Made by a program: the position numbers and the translations under genes. Below, in pieces: positions 16,607-25,046 of a stretch of DNA of 49,889 nucleotides. Origin of the DNA: Promethearchaeota archaeon (GTDB lineage Archaea > Asgardarchaeota > Lokiarchaeia > Sigynarchaeales > SOKP01). The stretch covers positions 1-49,889 of the forward strand of contig JAHPYY010000011.1 in the NCBI GenBank assembly GCA_019058515.1, given 5' to 3'. The notes below the pieces were generated by a model. That model had not been told where the DNA came from, did no database searches, and worked only from the letters and a program-made list of their open reading frames with translations. Positions within the stretch are counted from its first letter, which is position 1, and each line of letters opens with the position of its first letter.

Positions 16607-18121
16607 ATGGAAGAACAACTTCTAAAAGAATTAGACAAAATCGTTGCAAAGGAACGATTCCAAGCTCAAATGACCAAATACATCAATTCGGTGGGAAAGT
16701 GGCTCTTATACATCCTTCCTTTAATCCTGTTAGTTCTTACTCTTTTATCGATTTTTACCACCCTCGAAACTTCATTGCTATTGGTATTTATCGGAATTTT
16801 AGTTGTTTACGGTATAAATTCTTTTATGCTTGTAATGAGCGCTCGTACCACGAAAAGCTCATTAAAAGCTAGGTTAGGGTTTGAAAGGAAACGAGGTCGA
16901 CCGATTGATAGTTTGGAAGGATTTGATCTATTAGAAAGCAATGTAAATCGAGTTATTGCCCTACTCGAATTTATCGCGTTAGTTTGCATTGTATCGTTGG
17001 TGCTTTTCATTGCTATGATCGTGTGGTCCATAGGCAGACTTGGAATTGACACGCAGCAGATTATTGGATTCTTAGCCGCAGGTTTTGCCTTAGTAGGTTT
17101 AGGAATGGCTGTAATCATAAGAAGTTTAAATTTAAACATACACGACGTTAATGGACTTCAAGATTTTTACTCTCCGACCACACACGAGATATTTTTAGAC
17201 AATTTCTTCTGCGAAGTTTTCGCTAGCCATCTTGATCCGGTCACCTATTTGAAATTCGACGAATATCTCGCAGGTGTTAATGCAATTTTGAAACCTAATT
17301 TCGTTCAGAAAATCAAAGAACAGGAACCCGACGAGTTACCTATTACATTCGCTATGGAAAGGATTCTCTTCCTATACTACTTGAAATTCCAAGATGTTAT
17401 CGACGATGAACTGTTTTCTAACGAGTTAGGTGAAGTAATCGATGTCACAGCAAAAACCTTCGATCTGGAAAAAGGATTATTGATTGAAAACGAGTGGTAT
17501 TTTTCGGTTAGAGATGTATACAAACTTTTCAATTTTATCAAGAAGCACAATCCTGGCTTCTTTAGCATCATTGATCGATTGCAACTGGAACTTTCCGACA
17601 ACATTGAAAGAGTTTCAAAAGATCCAATATACATGGATTCGGCTACTCAGGAATTAGTAAACACCGGAGCGGAACTCAACATTATTGTGTACTTGTACAA
17701 TAATAATCCTGAAAGTAAACGATATAAATTAAAGATATTCGCCCCTGGGTTTACTCCTAAAGAATTGGTCATAGATATCGAGGTTGAGGGAAGAGGAAGC
17801 TTTTTAATTCCAGATAAACCAATCCCCTTGACTTCAAAAGAAGGAATTGATATAACTACCGTATTATCAACTATGTTAGAGAATGGAGATTCTACTTGGG
17901 TCACTCTAGAACCAAAAGAGAAAGGAGAGCAGACTATTCAGATTTTTCTAGAGTCCGAAAGTGGAACTATAATTGAGGGAAAAACTCGCGTTGTTAAAGT
18001 AAAGAAGGACTTTAAGCAAAATCTCAAGAAATTATCTTCAGTGGGTTCTCTAGTGGCAGGCGCAGCGGTTCCTCTTGCTAAAATCCTTCCATCAATGCTT
18101 AGTGGTGGAGCCCTTTTCTAA
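16607..18121 (+). CDS. four-helix membrane protein with large soluble domain, unknown
   Basis: A 504-residue protein. After a short amphipathic N terminus come four hydrophobic helices (about 31-52, 54-77, 118-142, 150-172) in two hairpins, with a basic loop FERKRGR between. Residues about 180-340 are a helical soluble region (DNFFCEVFASHLDP, KFDEYLAGVNAIL). About 345-470 look beta-rich and may be an immunoglobulin-like or ligand-binding fold (LNIIVYLYNNNPESK, GRGSFLIPDK). It ends in a weakly hydrophobic helix (VGSLVAGAAVPLAKILPSML). Similar overall plans occur in predicted archaeal membrane sensors, but I recognise no family. Confidence 0.7.
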   Translation: MEEQLLKELDKIVAKERFQAQMTKYINSVGKWLLYILPLILLVLTLLSIFTTLETSLLLVFIGILVVYGINSFMLVMSARTTKSSLKARLGFERKRGRPIDSLEGFDLLESNVNRVIALLEFIALVCIVSLVLFIAMIVWSIGRLGIDTQQIIGFLAAGFALVGLGMAVIIRSLNLNIHDVNGLQDFYSPTTHEIFLDNFFCEVFASHLDPVTYLKFDEYLAGVNAILKPNFVQKIKEQEPDELPITFAMERILFLYYLKFQDVIDDELFSNELGEVIDVTAKTFDLEKGLLIENEWYFSVRDVYKLFNFIKKHNPGFFSIIDRLQLELSDNIERVSKDPIYMDSATQELVNTGAELNIIVYLYNNNPESKRYKLKIFAPGFTPKELVIDIEVEGRGSFLIPDKPIPLTSKEGIDITTVLSTMLENGDSTWVTLEPKEKGEQTIQIFLESESGTIIEGKTRVVKVKKDFKQNLKKLSSVGSLVAGAAVPLAKILPSMLSGGALF

Positions 18122-18525
18122 ATCTTTTGAAACTTTTTATTTTTTTATTTAAACTTTCTGTCTATCCAGAAATTATAAGATCTTCTTATGAAATATTGTA
18201 CGATGTTTTTCCTTATAGAAAGGCATGTAGGTCTTATTTGATGTTTTCTAATAACTAGAAATAGTAGAATTGCTAATCCTCTTGTTTATATATTGATTAA
18301 AATGTTCTATATATTACGATAGGATGCCGAGTTGTTATAATATAATATACGGATCCCAACATTATTAATTGACTTTTCAATCAAAATTAGTTCGTTATTA
18401 GTAATCGGATTATCCAAAATAATAAATAACTTAAAATGATCTTATTAATTTGTCTCTATTAGGATTGATATATCAATAATTTAATTAATTAAAACTAATA
18501 AAAATTAAAAAATAGGTGCTTAATC
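18122..18525 (+). other. 404-base intergenic region before metV copy 2
   Basis: A T-rich stretch (18129-18151) may end the membrane-protein transcript. The rest is AT-rich with no open frame or RNA I can identify. The promoter of the second metVF pair must lie in the last ~120 bases, together with the palindrome at 18464-18477. Confidence 0.5.
18464..18477. promoter_or_regulatory. 14-bp palindrome before metV copy 2
   Basis: ATTGATATATCAAT is perfectly symmetrical and continues as AAT. It differs from the hdrA-leader repeat (ATTGATTATATCAATAAT) by a single base in the spacer. It lies 48 bases before the metV ATG. It is inferred to be the same operator as in front of hdrA. Confidence 0.5.
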
Positions 18526-19191
18526 ATGGTTGTTATAACGACTAAAAAACCATTTGAGGATGTACTTGCATCAATTAAAGGGATGCAAAAATTGGTGTTA
18601 GTTTCCTGTGGTACATGCGCAGCTCTGTGTCAAACAGGAGGAACTGAGGGATTAGAGGACTTAAGCAAAAAGTTAGAGGCAGAAGGCTTCGAGATTATTA
18701 CTGGAATCGTTGCGGAAGAAGTTTGCGATAATCGCGTAATGAGAAAAGACTTGAAAAAAATTGACGAAGATATCCAAGAAGCCGACGCTATCATCACTTT
18801 AAGTTGTGGTTTAGGTTGTCAATCTATTGTAGAAACTTTAGCAAAAAAGTATCCTGAAAAACCTGTGTTTACTTCTAACGATACTCAGTTTATGGGTATG
18901 ACTGAACGCATCGGACGTTTCTATATGCGATGTCAAGGATGTGGAGATTGCTTATTGAACGAAACTGGAGGGATTTGTCCCATAACTACCTGTGCCAAAG
19001 GTCTTATGAACGGTCCTTGTGGTGGTATGGTCGAAGGTAAATGCGAAGTAGGGAATTACGAGCGAGATTGTGGATGGGTCTTGATATACAAAAGATTAAA
19101 GGAAATGGGAAGGTTAGACTTATTTACTAAACTGCGTCCTCCAAGAGATTGGAGCGAATGCGGTCATCAAAGAGAAGTAATATTTAGATAG
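18526..19191 (+). CDS. metV: MetV-type methylenetetrahydrofolate reductase subunit (copy 2)
   Basis: A 221-residue MetV-family protein, paralogous to 7842-8537. The N-terminal Cys group is canonical, CGTCAALCQTGG (Cys28, Cys31, Cys35). The C-terminal array has CQGCGDCLLNETGGIC and NGPCGGMVEGKCEVG. Together these can hold an FeS cluster and zinc, as in acetogen MetV. It is followed 13 bases downstream by metF copy 2, with AGGAGG in between, so the two are an operon. Unlike copy 1 there is no hdr gene nearby; its electron source must differ or be shared in trans. Confidence 0.9.
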   Translation: MVVITTKKPFEDVLASIKGMQKLVLVSCGTCAALCQTGGTEGLEDLSKKLEAEGFEIITGIVAEEVCDNRVMRKDLKKIDEDIQEADAIITLSCGLGCQSIVETLAKKYPEKPVFTSNDTQFMGMTERIGRFYMRCQGCGDCLLNETGGICPITTCAKGLMNGPCGGMVEGKCEVGNYERDCGWVLIYKRLKEMGRLDLFTKLRPPRDWSECGHQREVIFR

Positions 19192-19204
19192 GAGGGATTT
19201 AAAA

Positions 19205-20140
19205 ATGACCGAAACTAAAGTGTATTCAAAATTAGGACAAGCACTTGCTGATGGTTCCTTTATTTTAACCGGAGAACTCGAACCCGAGAAAACAACGGAT
19301 TTATCTCACACTATCAACGAAGCTAAGGAAATGGCTCCTTATGTGATAGCTGCTAATGTTACTGACAGTCCATTAGGAATAGTAACTATTAATAGTTTGG
19401 CTGCGTCTCATATCGTACAAAGGGAAACGGGTTTAGAATGTATTTGGCAATTAACCGTAAGAGATGTGAATAAATTGGGCATCGTTGGAATGCTCATGGG
19501 TGGACATGCATTAGGCCTTAGAAACATTCTATCTTTAACTGGTGATCACACGGCATTAGGAGACTTACCAGAAAGTAAACCTGTTTTTGATTTAGACTCC
19601 GCTACGCTTGTTCAAGTGGTAAGGGAAGTAGTTGATAACGGTTCCATTAACGACCACGAAATCGAGCAACCTCCAACTTTACATGTGGGCGCAGCTGCGA
19701 ATCCAAATGCTGCTCCAATTGAAGCAGAAATACTTAAAATCTCGCGAAAAGCCGAAGCTGGCGCTGAATTTTTGCAAACTCAGGTAGTATACGATTTAGA
19801 CAGAACAATAGAGTTTCTTACCGAAATTAAAAAGTATAAAATTCCTATTCTTCTTGGAATATTTCCAATGAAAAGTTACGGGATAGCTAAGGGTTTTGAT
19901 GAGTTTGTTCCGGGAGTATCCGTGCCAAAAGAAATTCTAGAACGCTGGAAAAACATAAAGAAAGAGGTTACCGATAAAAAAGACCAAAAACAAATGTACG
20001 ACCAACTTAATTACGAATTCTTCAAACCCTTTATTACTGAGCTTAGGAGAAAGAATCTATTGGCTGGTATACATTGTATGGCGGTACATTACCCACGAAT
20101 ATTCCCCAAATTAGAGGAAATCATTAAATCTGCAGATTGA
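19205..20140 (+). CDS. metF: methylenetetrahydrofolate reductase, MetF-type (copy 2)
   Basis: A 311-residue MetF paralogue with the same landmarks as copy 1: TGELEPEK, AANVTDSP, LSLTGDHTALGD, FLQTQVVYD, ILLGIFPMKSYG and the final AGIHCMAVHYP. It makes methyl-H4F or methyl-H4MPT in partnership with the MetV just upstream. The two MetFs clearly diverged long ago but keep all visible flavin-site motifs, so both look functional. It is followed by a 158-base gap and tyrS. Confidence 0.9.
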   Translation: MTETKVYSKLGQALADGSFILTGELEPEKTTDLSHTINEAKEMAPYVIAANVTDSPLGIVTINSLAASHIVQRETGLECIWQLTVRDVNKLGIVGMLMGGHALGLRNILSLTGDHTALGDLPESKPVFDLDSATLVQVVREVVDNGSINDHEIEQPPTLHVGAAANPNAAPIEAEILKISRKAEAGAEFLQTQVVYDLDRTIEFLTEIKKYKIPILLGIFPMKSYGIAKGFDEFVPGVSVPKEILERWKNIKKEVTDKKDQKQMYDQLNYEFFKPFITELRRKNLLAGIHCMAVHYPRIFPKLEEIIKSAD

Positions 20141-20298
20141 ACCTTTAAGAACTACTTATTTTCTTATCTTTTTAATTTTTGATCTATTATATACGAAATT
20201 CCTTATTCTATTTCTATTCTCTATAAGAAATTCGTCATATTTTGTATTATTGCTTTATTCTGAATATGTGAAATCAAAAAACACAAATATGATCTTGC

Positions 20299-21450
20299 AT
20301 GAAAAAATATATGCGGAAAACCATAGAAGAGAAGGCACAACTAATAACAAAAAACACTGAGGAAGTATTAAAAAAAGACGAAATCGCCGTCATGCTTGAT
20401 AGCGTCGATTCAATTAAACATTATATAGGATTTGAAATATCGGGAAAGATTCATCTAGGAACTGGCTTAATTTGCATGTCAAAAGTAAAAGATCTACTTG
20501 ACGCAGGTATTAATTGCTCTATTTTTTTAGCGGATTGGCATTCATGGATCAATGATAAACTTGGAGGAGATCGCGAATTAATTAAAAATATTGCCGCTGA
20601 ATACTTTAAAGAAGGATTAAAGGCTAGTTTGATTTGTCTTGGAGGGGATCCAAATAAAGTAGATTTTGTACTCGGAACAGATTTGTATCACAATAATAAT
20701 GACTATTGGGCAACGATGATTGAAGTTAGTAAGAATTGTACATTAAGAAGAATTCTAAGATCTATTACAATTATGGGTAGAAAAGAAGGTCAATCTGTAG
20801 ATTTTGCTAAGTTAATTTATCCTCCAATGCAGGTGGCAGATATCTTTTTTCAAGGTATTCATTTCCCTCATTCAGGTTTAGATCAAAGGAAAGCTCATGT
20901 TATTGCTAGAGAAGTTGCATTAAAATTGAGAATTAAACCACTACTAGATAAAAGCGGAAACAAAATCAAACCAATCGCAATTCATCATCATTTAATTCTA
21001 GGACTTCAGAAACCTCCAGTATGGCCCGTACATCAGGAAAACCTTCAAGATCTATGGGCGTCAATGAAAATGTCAAAAAGTATACCAAATTCAGCAATCT
21101 TCATTACAGAAGAACCTGATAGTATTCGTAGTAAATTAAGGAAAGCTTTTTGTCCAGAACGAGAAATAGCGTTTAATCCTGTCCTCGATTGGGCTAAAAA
21201 TCTAATATTTGTAAATGAGAAATCTGAACTTCTTATAGAACGCTTAGACAAATTCGGAGGGGATATCACTTTTAACAGTTATCAAGATTTAAAAAAAAGT
21301 TTTGCTAAAGGAACTTTACATCCTGCTGACTTGAAAAGTGCTGTAGCCGAATCTTTAATTAAAGTTTTATCACCTGTTAGAAGCCATTTTAAAAAACCAA
21401 AACTTGAAGCAATGAAACGTGAAATGGAAACCTTAATTGTTACTCGTTAG
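20299..21450 (+). CDS. tyrS: tyrosyl-tRNA synthetase, archaeal type
   Basis: A class I aminoacyl-tRNA synthetase of 383 residues charging tRNA-Tyr. The HIGH-equivalent is in SGKIHLGTG (48-56) and the KMSKS loop is at about 257 (KMSKSIPNSA). YPPMQVADIF followed by GLDQRKAHVIARE is the TyrRS amino-acid pocket signature, which separates it from the related TrpRS. The length matches the compact archaeal/eukaryotic TyrRS core without a C-terminal S4 domain. Two start codons are possible (Met1, Met5). It stands alone in a 158-base/52-base context and is a housekeeping gene. Confidence 0.9.
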   Translation: MKKYMRKTIEEKAQLITKNTEEVLKKDEIAVMLDSVDSIKHYIGFEISGKIHLGTGLICMSKVKDLLDAGINCSIFLADWHSWINDKLGGDRELIKNIAAEYFKEGLKASLICLGGDPNKVDFVLGTDLYHNNNDYWATMIEVSKNCTLRRILRSITIMGRKEGQSVDFAKLIYPPMQVADIFFQGIHFPHSGLDQRKAHVIAREVALKLRIKPLLDKSGNKIKPIAIHHHLILGLQKPPVWPVHQENLQDLWASMKMSKSIPNSAIFITEEPDSIRSKLRKAFCPEREIAFNPVLDWAKNLIFVNEKSELLIERLDKFGGDITFNSYQDLKKSFAKGTLHPADLKSAVAESLIKVLSPVRSHFKKPKLEAMKREMETLIVTR

Positions 21451-21502
21451 CTTTATCATAAAAAACCATATTGATAATACTGTAAGAAAGGGATTTGTTC
21501 TA

Positions 21503-23017
21503 TTATAATGCCTTGGGAAATAACACTACGAAGTTGCTTCCTTTTAAGTAGTCACCTTTTACCCGATCTTCTACCCATATTTTTCCATGGAGATTGTCAA
21601 TAATTTTTTTTACAAGGGATAACCCCAATCCCATCCCTTTTCCCGTAGTGGCTTTTTCTCTTTGAAAAATAATTTTTTTTCTCTCATCAGAAATTCCATT
21701 TCCATTATCCAAAATTTCTAATTTAATATAGCGCTTTTGTTCCGAAAGCCATCTACTTAATTTAAGTTTGATTTCAACGTGGGGATTAATATTGTGTCTT
21801 ACGGCATTAAACAACAGGTTCTCAATTAAATCCAAGACAAGGTTATTTCCATTAATGCGTATGGTCTTATCTTCGTCTCTTGGGTTGAAATCTATAGTTA
21901 TCTCTCGATTTTGAAAACTTTTTTGAATGAACTCAATAGCTTCCGTGATCATAGGTACAAGGATTAATGGATGGATTATAATCTCAGACTCATCTAGTTC
22001 TGTTATCTTTCTTACATTAGCCACCAATTTATTTCCCCGAATTACTTGTTCTTTTATTATATTTGTTAATTCCCCTATTGTACTTAATTTTTCGGGGTTA
22101 TTTTTGTATAAAAGTATTAACTCGGAGGAAGATTGCACATTTTGGAGGATATTGTTAATATCATGGGCGAACAAATCTTTGTAAAGAGATGCACGATTGT
22201 ACGCTTCTCTATATTTTTCTTCGGATTCCTTTAACTTTTGATTTGCATTAACTTGTTGAGTAATATCCTTCACGTATTCAATAACTCCGATAATCTCATA
22301 CCCTTGTTGTTTTAACGGAAAAGATGTAAGTTCTATCCATCCCGTAGGGTTATTCTCAGAAGGATAGGGAACAACTGAGGTATGCTTTTCACCTGAGCTT
22401 AGAGTTTTCAACGAAGGGCACCATGAACAAGGTTCTTTTTTTTGTTGGTAGGTTTCATAACATTTTTTTCCAATTAAACCGCCCTCTTGGTCATACTTCT
22501 CCTGTATCCAACGATTTACGCGTATGATATTTAAGTCATTATCAAGAATGCTTAAACCATCTTGCATGCCGTCAAATATGGCTTGAAGAAATTCTTCGTT
22601 TTTCTTTAATTCTTCTTCGGTAGCTTTACGATCAGTAATATCTACCACTATTCCTTGAAAGTGCGTGATTTCACCATTTTGATTTCTCCTAATTCGTGTA
22701 CGATCATCAAGCCACTTAAATTCTCCTTTCTTTGTAATAATACGATATTCTTGTACAAATTCGCTACATCCTTCTTTACTAAATTCTGAAACTTCAAGAC
22801 TAACTCTTTCAAAATCATCTGGATGGATAATATCTGCAAAAACTAATTTTTTAGAGTAAAAATCTTCAGGTATGTAACCAAATTGGCGAACATTTTCAGA
22901 CACATATTCGACTGGCCAACCTTCAATATTTTTCCAAAGAAAGACTACCGCAGGAGAAAAGTTTATAATGTTTTCTAATTCCTCACGGTCAGTTATTTTT
23001 AAATTATCCACAGTCAT
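21503..23017 (-). CDS. PAS/PAC sensor histidine kinase, orphan
   Basis: A 504-residue soluble kinase. PAS 1 covers about 10-135 (FLWKNIEGWPVEYVSENV, GIVVDITDR). PAS 2 covers about 140-265 and contains CSWCPSL, a CxxCP motif seen in some archaeal PAS domains, possibly for metal or redox sensing. The phosphoacceptor box DLFAHDINNILQNV has HDINN instead of HELRTP. The HATPase has the N-box NLLFNAVRHN, G1 DNGNGIS and G2 GMGLGLSLVKK, all intact. There is no membrane helix, so it senses a cytoplasmic signal. No response regulator is nearby. It is divergent from the flavoprotein gene. Confidence 0.9.
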   Translation of the reverse strand: MTVDNLKITDREELENIINFSPAVVFLWKNIEGWPVEYVSENVRQFGYIPEDFYSKKLVFADIIHPDDFERVSLEVSEFSKEGCSEFVQEYRIITKKGEFKWLDDRTRIRRNQNGEITHFQGIVVDITDRKATEEELKKNEEFLQAIFDGMQDGLSILDNDLNIIRVNRWIQEKYDQEGGLIGKKCYETYQQKKEPCSWCPSLKTLSSGEKHTSVVPYPSENNPTGWIELTSFPLKQQGYEIIGVIEYVKDITQQVNANQKLKESEEKYREAYNRASLYKDLFAHDINNILQNVQSSSELILLYKNNPEKLSTIGELTNIIKEQVIRGNKLVANVRKITELDESEIIIHPLILVPMITEAIEFIQKSFQNREITIDFNPRDEDKTIRINGNNLVLDLIENLLFNAVRHNINPHVEIKLKLSRWLSEQKRYIKLEILDNGNGISDERKKIIFQREKATTGKGMGLGLSLVKKIIDNLHGKIWVEDRVKGDYLKGSNFVVLFPKAL

Positions 23018-23413
23018 ATTTATTTCTCCTTCGAAGACCTATCAAAATTACAATCTTAACACTTCAAAAATTAGAGTTCTAAATTGTATAAATCTCAAAC
23101 CAAAAAGATAATTTAATCAGAATTTTTAAAATTTTGTATAAAAAACCTTTACTTCTTGATAACTTGTCTTCTTATAGCAATAAAAATGAAGTTCAAACCA
23201 TTTTTGGAACTAATATTTAAATTCAATTTTCTTTGGATATTTTTATTAATTATTTAATTATTAGAAGCATTTATCCCGTTTAAACCGGCTTATACTTTTA
23301 AAAAATTATTAAAAACTTTAAAAATCATTTAGCTAATAGTAGTACTAAAGAAATTACTGAATTTGAGATTTCGTATTTTAATCTAAATGTAATGAAATTA
23401 ATTTAGGGATAAT
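23018..23413. other. 396-base divergent promoter region, kinase / flavoprotein
   Basis: AT-rich, no open frame or RNA recognised. TATA-like stretches occur on both strands, for example around 23290-23305 (TATACTTTTAAAAA) for the flavoprotein gene. Nothing symmetrical stands out. Confidence 0.4.
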
Positions 23414-24934
23414 ATGGAAAGTTATGATTTTTTAGTTATAGGAAGTGGAGCCGGATTGAGCGTTTTAAACACGGGTCTTCAAATGGGGTTAAAATGTGCA
23501 CTCGTTGAGGACACTAAACTAGGTGCTACGTGTTTAACCCGTGGGTGTATCCCTTCAAAGGTATTAGTTCATCCCGCGGATTTAATCAGGGAAGCTCAGC
23601 ATGCCAAAAAGGTGGGAGTTGACTTAAAGCTAGAAAGTTTCGATTGGGATTTTATCGCCAAACGCATGTGGCATCAAATTGACGAGAGTAAACAAATCGA
23701 GGAGGGTTTGTCTCAAGTTCCTAACCTATCGCTATTTCGGGGAGTTGGAGAATTTATTGGAGATTACAAAATGGAGGTCAAAGATATAAATGGAAAAGAA
23801 ACTCTTGGTAAGTTTAAAGCTGATAAAATTGTAATCGCTTCAGGCGCTCGACCTTTAGTCCCTCCTATTGAAGGGCTAGCAGAAACTGGTTATGTTACTA
23901 CTAAGAGCTTTTTTGGGGAAAAATTCCCGGATAAACCTTGGCGTAGTCTCGTTATCATCGGTGGGGGAGTCATTGCCGCCGAGTTTGCTCACATCTTCTC
24001 AACCTTTGGAACGGAAGTAACAATTGTGGAAATGCTGCCAAGATTAGTAATAACTGAAGAACCCGAAATAAGTTCGTTTCTAGAACACAATTTCAAGAAA
24101 TATATGACAGTGTTAACGAATGAAAAAGCTGTTAAAGCTTATAAAAGAGGTAATTCGAAAGTTATTGTGTTAGAAAACACGAAGACAAACCAACAAAGCG
24201 AAATTGAAGTAGATGAGATCTTTGTTGCAGCGGGTCGTCGTTCGAACGCAGATAGATTAAAAGTGGAAAAGACAGGTATTGAAATTAACCGACAAGGATG
24301 GATCCTAACTAATCAGTATTTAGAAACGACAAAAAAGAAAATATGGTGTTTAGGAGACGCAAATGGCAAATATCAATTTCGCCACAAAGCGAATTACGAA
24401 GCCGAAATCGTAACTAATAATATCTTTGCTCCTCCCGAGCACCAAAAATCTGCAGACTACTCATCGGTACCTTGGGCGATCTTTACCTGGCCTCAAATCG
24501 GACATGTAGGAATGACGCAACAAGAAGCAATGGATGCTGGACACGAAATTTATGTAGCAATAAAACAATACTCCTCCGTAGCAAAAGGATATGCGATGGG
24601 TTACGAGCCTAACGACGATGACGATGGGTTTGTTAAGTTAATCGTTGATAGATCGTATAGAATACTGGGAGCTCATGTTGTCGGTCCAAACGCAGCAGTA
24701 TTAGTTCAGCCCTTTGTGTATTTAATGAATTCTGGTTTTACTTGTTCCATGCCAGATTTAACAGAGAAAAGCGACATACCCAAACTTGCGATGGCTTGTC
24801 CAGAAGGGGGTTCGTTCATGCCTATTTACAAATCAATGGTAATTCACCCTTCTTTAAACGAGGTAACAGGTTGGGCGATTGGCTCGTTGCGACCAATTAA
24901 TATTAAAATGGAGCATCATAGACATTCACATTAG
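23414..24934 (+). CDS. dihydrolipoamide dehydrogenase-family flavoprotein
   Basis: A 506-residue FAD/NAD(P) disulfide oxidoreductase. The N-terminal FAD fold is VIGSGAGLS. The redox-active pair is Cys40/Cys45 in GATCLTRGCIPSK. A second nucleotide fold IIGGGVIAAEFA is at about 180, and the catalytic His-Glu dyad is in IHPSLNE near the C terminus. All parts needed for dithiol oxidation are present. No 2-oxoacid dehydrogenase or glycine-cleavage genes are near, so lipoamide is only one possible substrate; mercuric-reductase-like or thiol/persulfide substrates are alternatives. The tail HHRHSH is His-rich. It is monocistronic. Confidence 0.88.
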   Translation: MESYDFLVIGSGAGLSVLNTGLQMGLKCALVEDTKLGATCLTRGCIPSKVLVHPADLIREAQHAKKVGVDLKLESFDWDFIAKRMWHQIDESKQIEEGLSQVPNLSLFRGVGEFIGDYKMEVKDINGKETLGKFKADKIVIASGARPLVPPIEGLAETGYVTTKSFFGEKFPDKPWRSLVIIGGGVIAAEFAHIFSTFGTEVTIVEMLPRLVITEEPEISSFLEHNFKKYMTVLTNEKAVKAYKRGNSKVIVLENTKTNQQSEIEVDEIFVAAGRRSNADRLKVEKTGIEINRQGWILTNQYLETTKKKIWCLGDANGKYQFRHKANYEAEIVTNNIFAPPEHQKSADYSSVPWAIFTWPQIGHVGMTQQEAMDAGHEIYVAIKQYSSVAKGYAMGYEPNDDDDGFVKLIVDRSYRILGAHVVGPNAAVLVQPFVYLMNSGFTCSMPDLTEKSDIPKLAMACPEGGSFMPIYKSMVIHPSLNEVTGWAIGSLRPINIKMEHHRHSH

Positions 24935-25046
24935 GTCTTAAAAATTTTTGCTTTGTTTCCTTTTTAAACCTCAATTTTTTTTAAATCTTCTTATAAGTTT
25001 GAAAAACCTATCTGTTATATAGATCTTAATTAATAGTAACATATAG

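Noticed and set aside
20299..21450. Tryptophanyl-tRNA synthetase
   Set aside because: The MQVADIF followed by GLDQRKAHVIARE block is TyrRS-type; archaeal TrpRS differs there.
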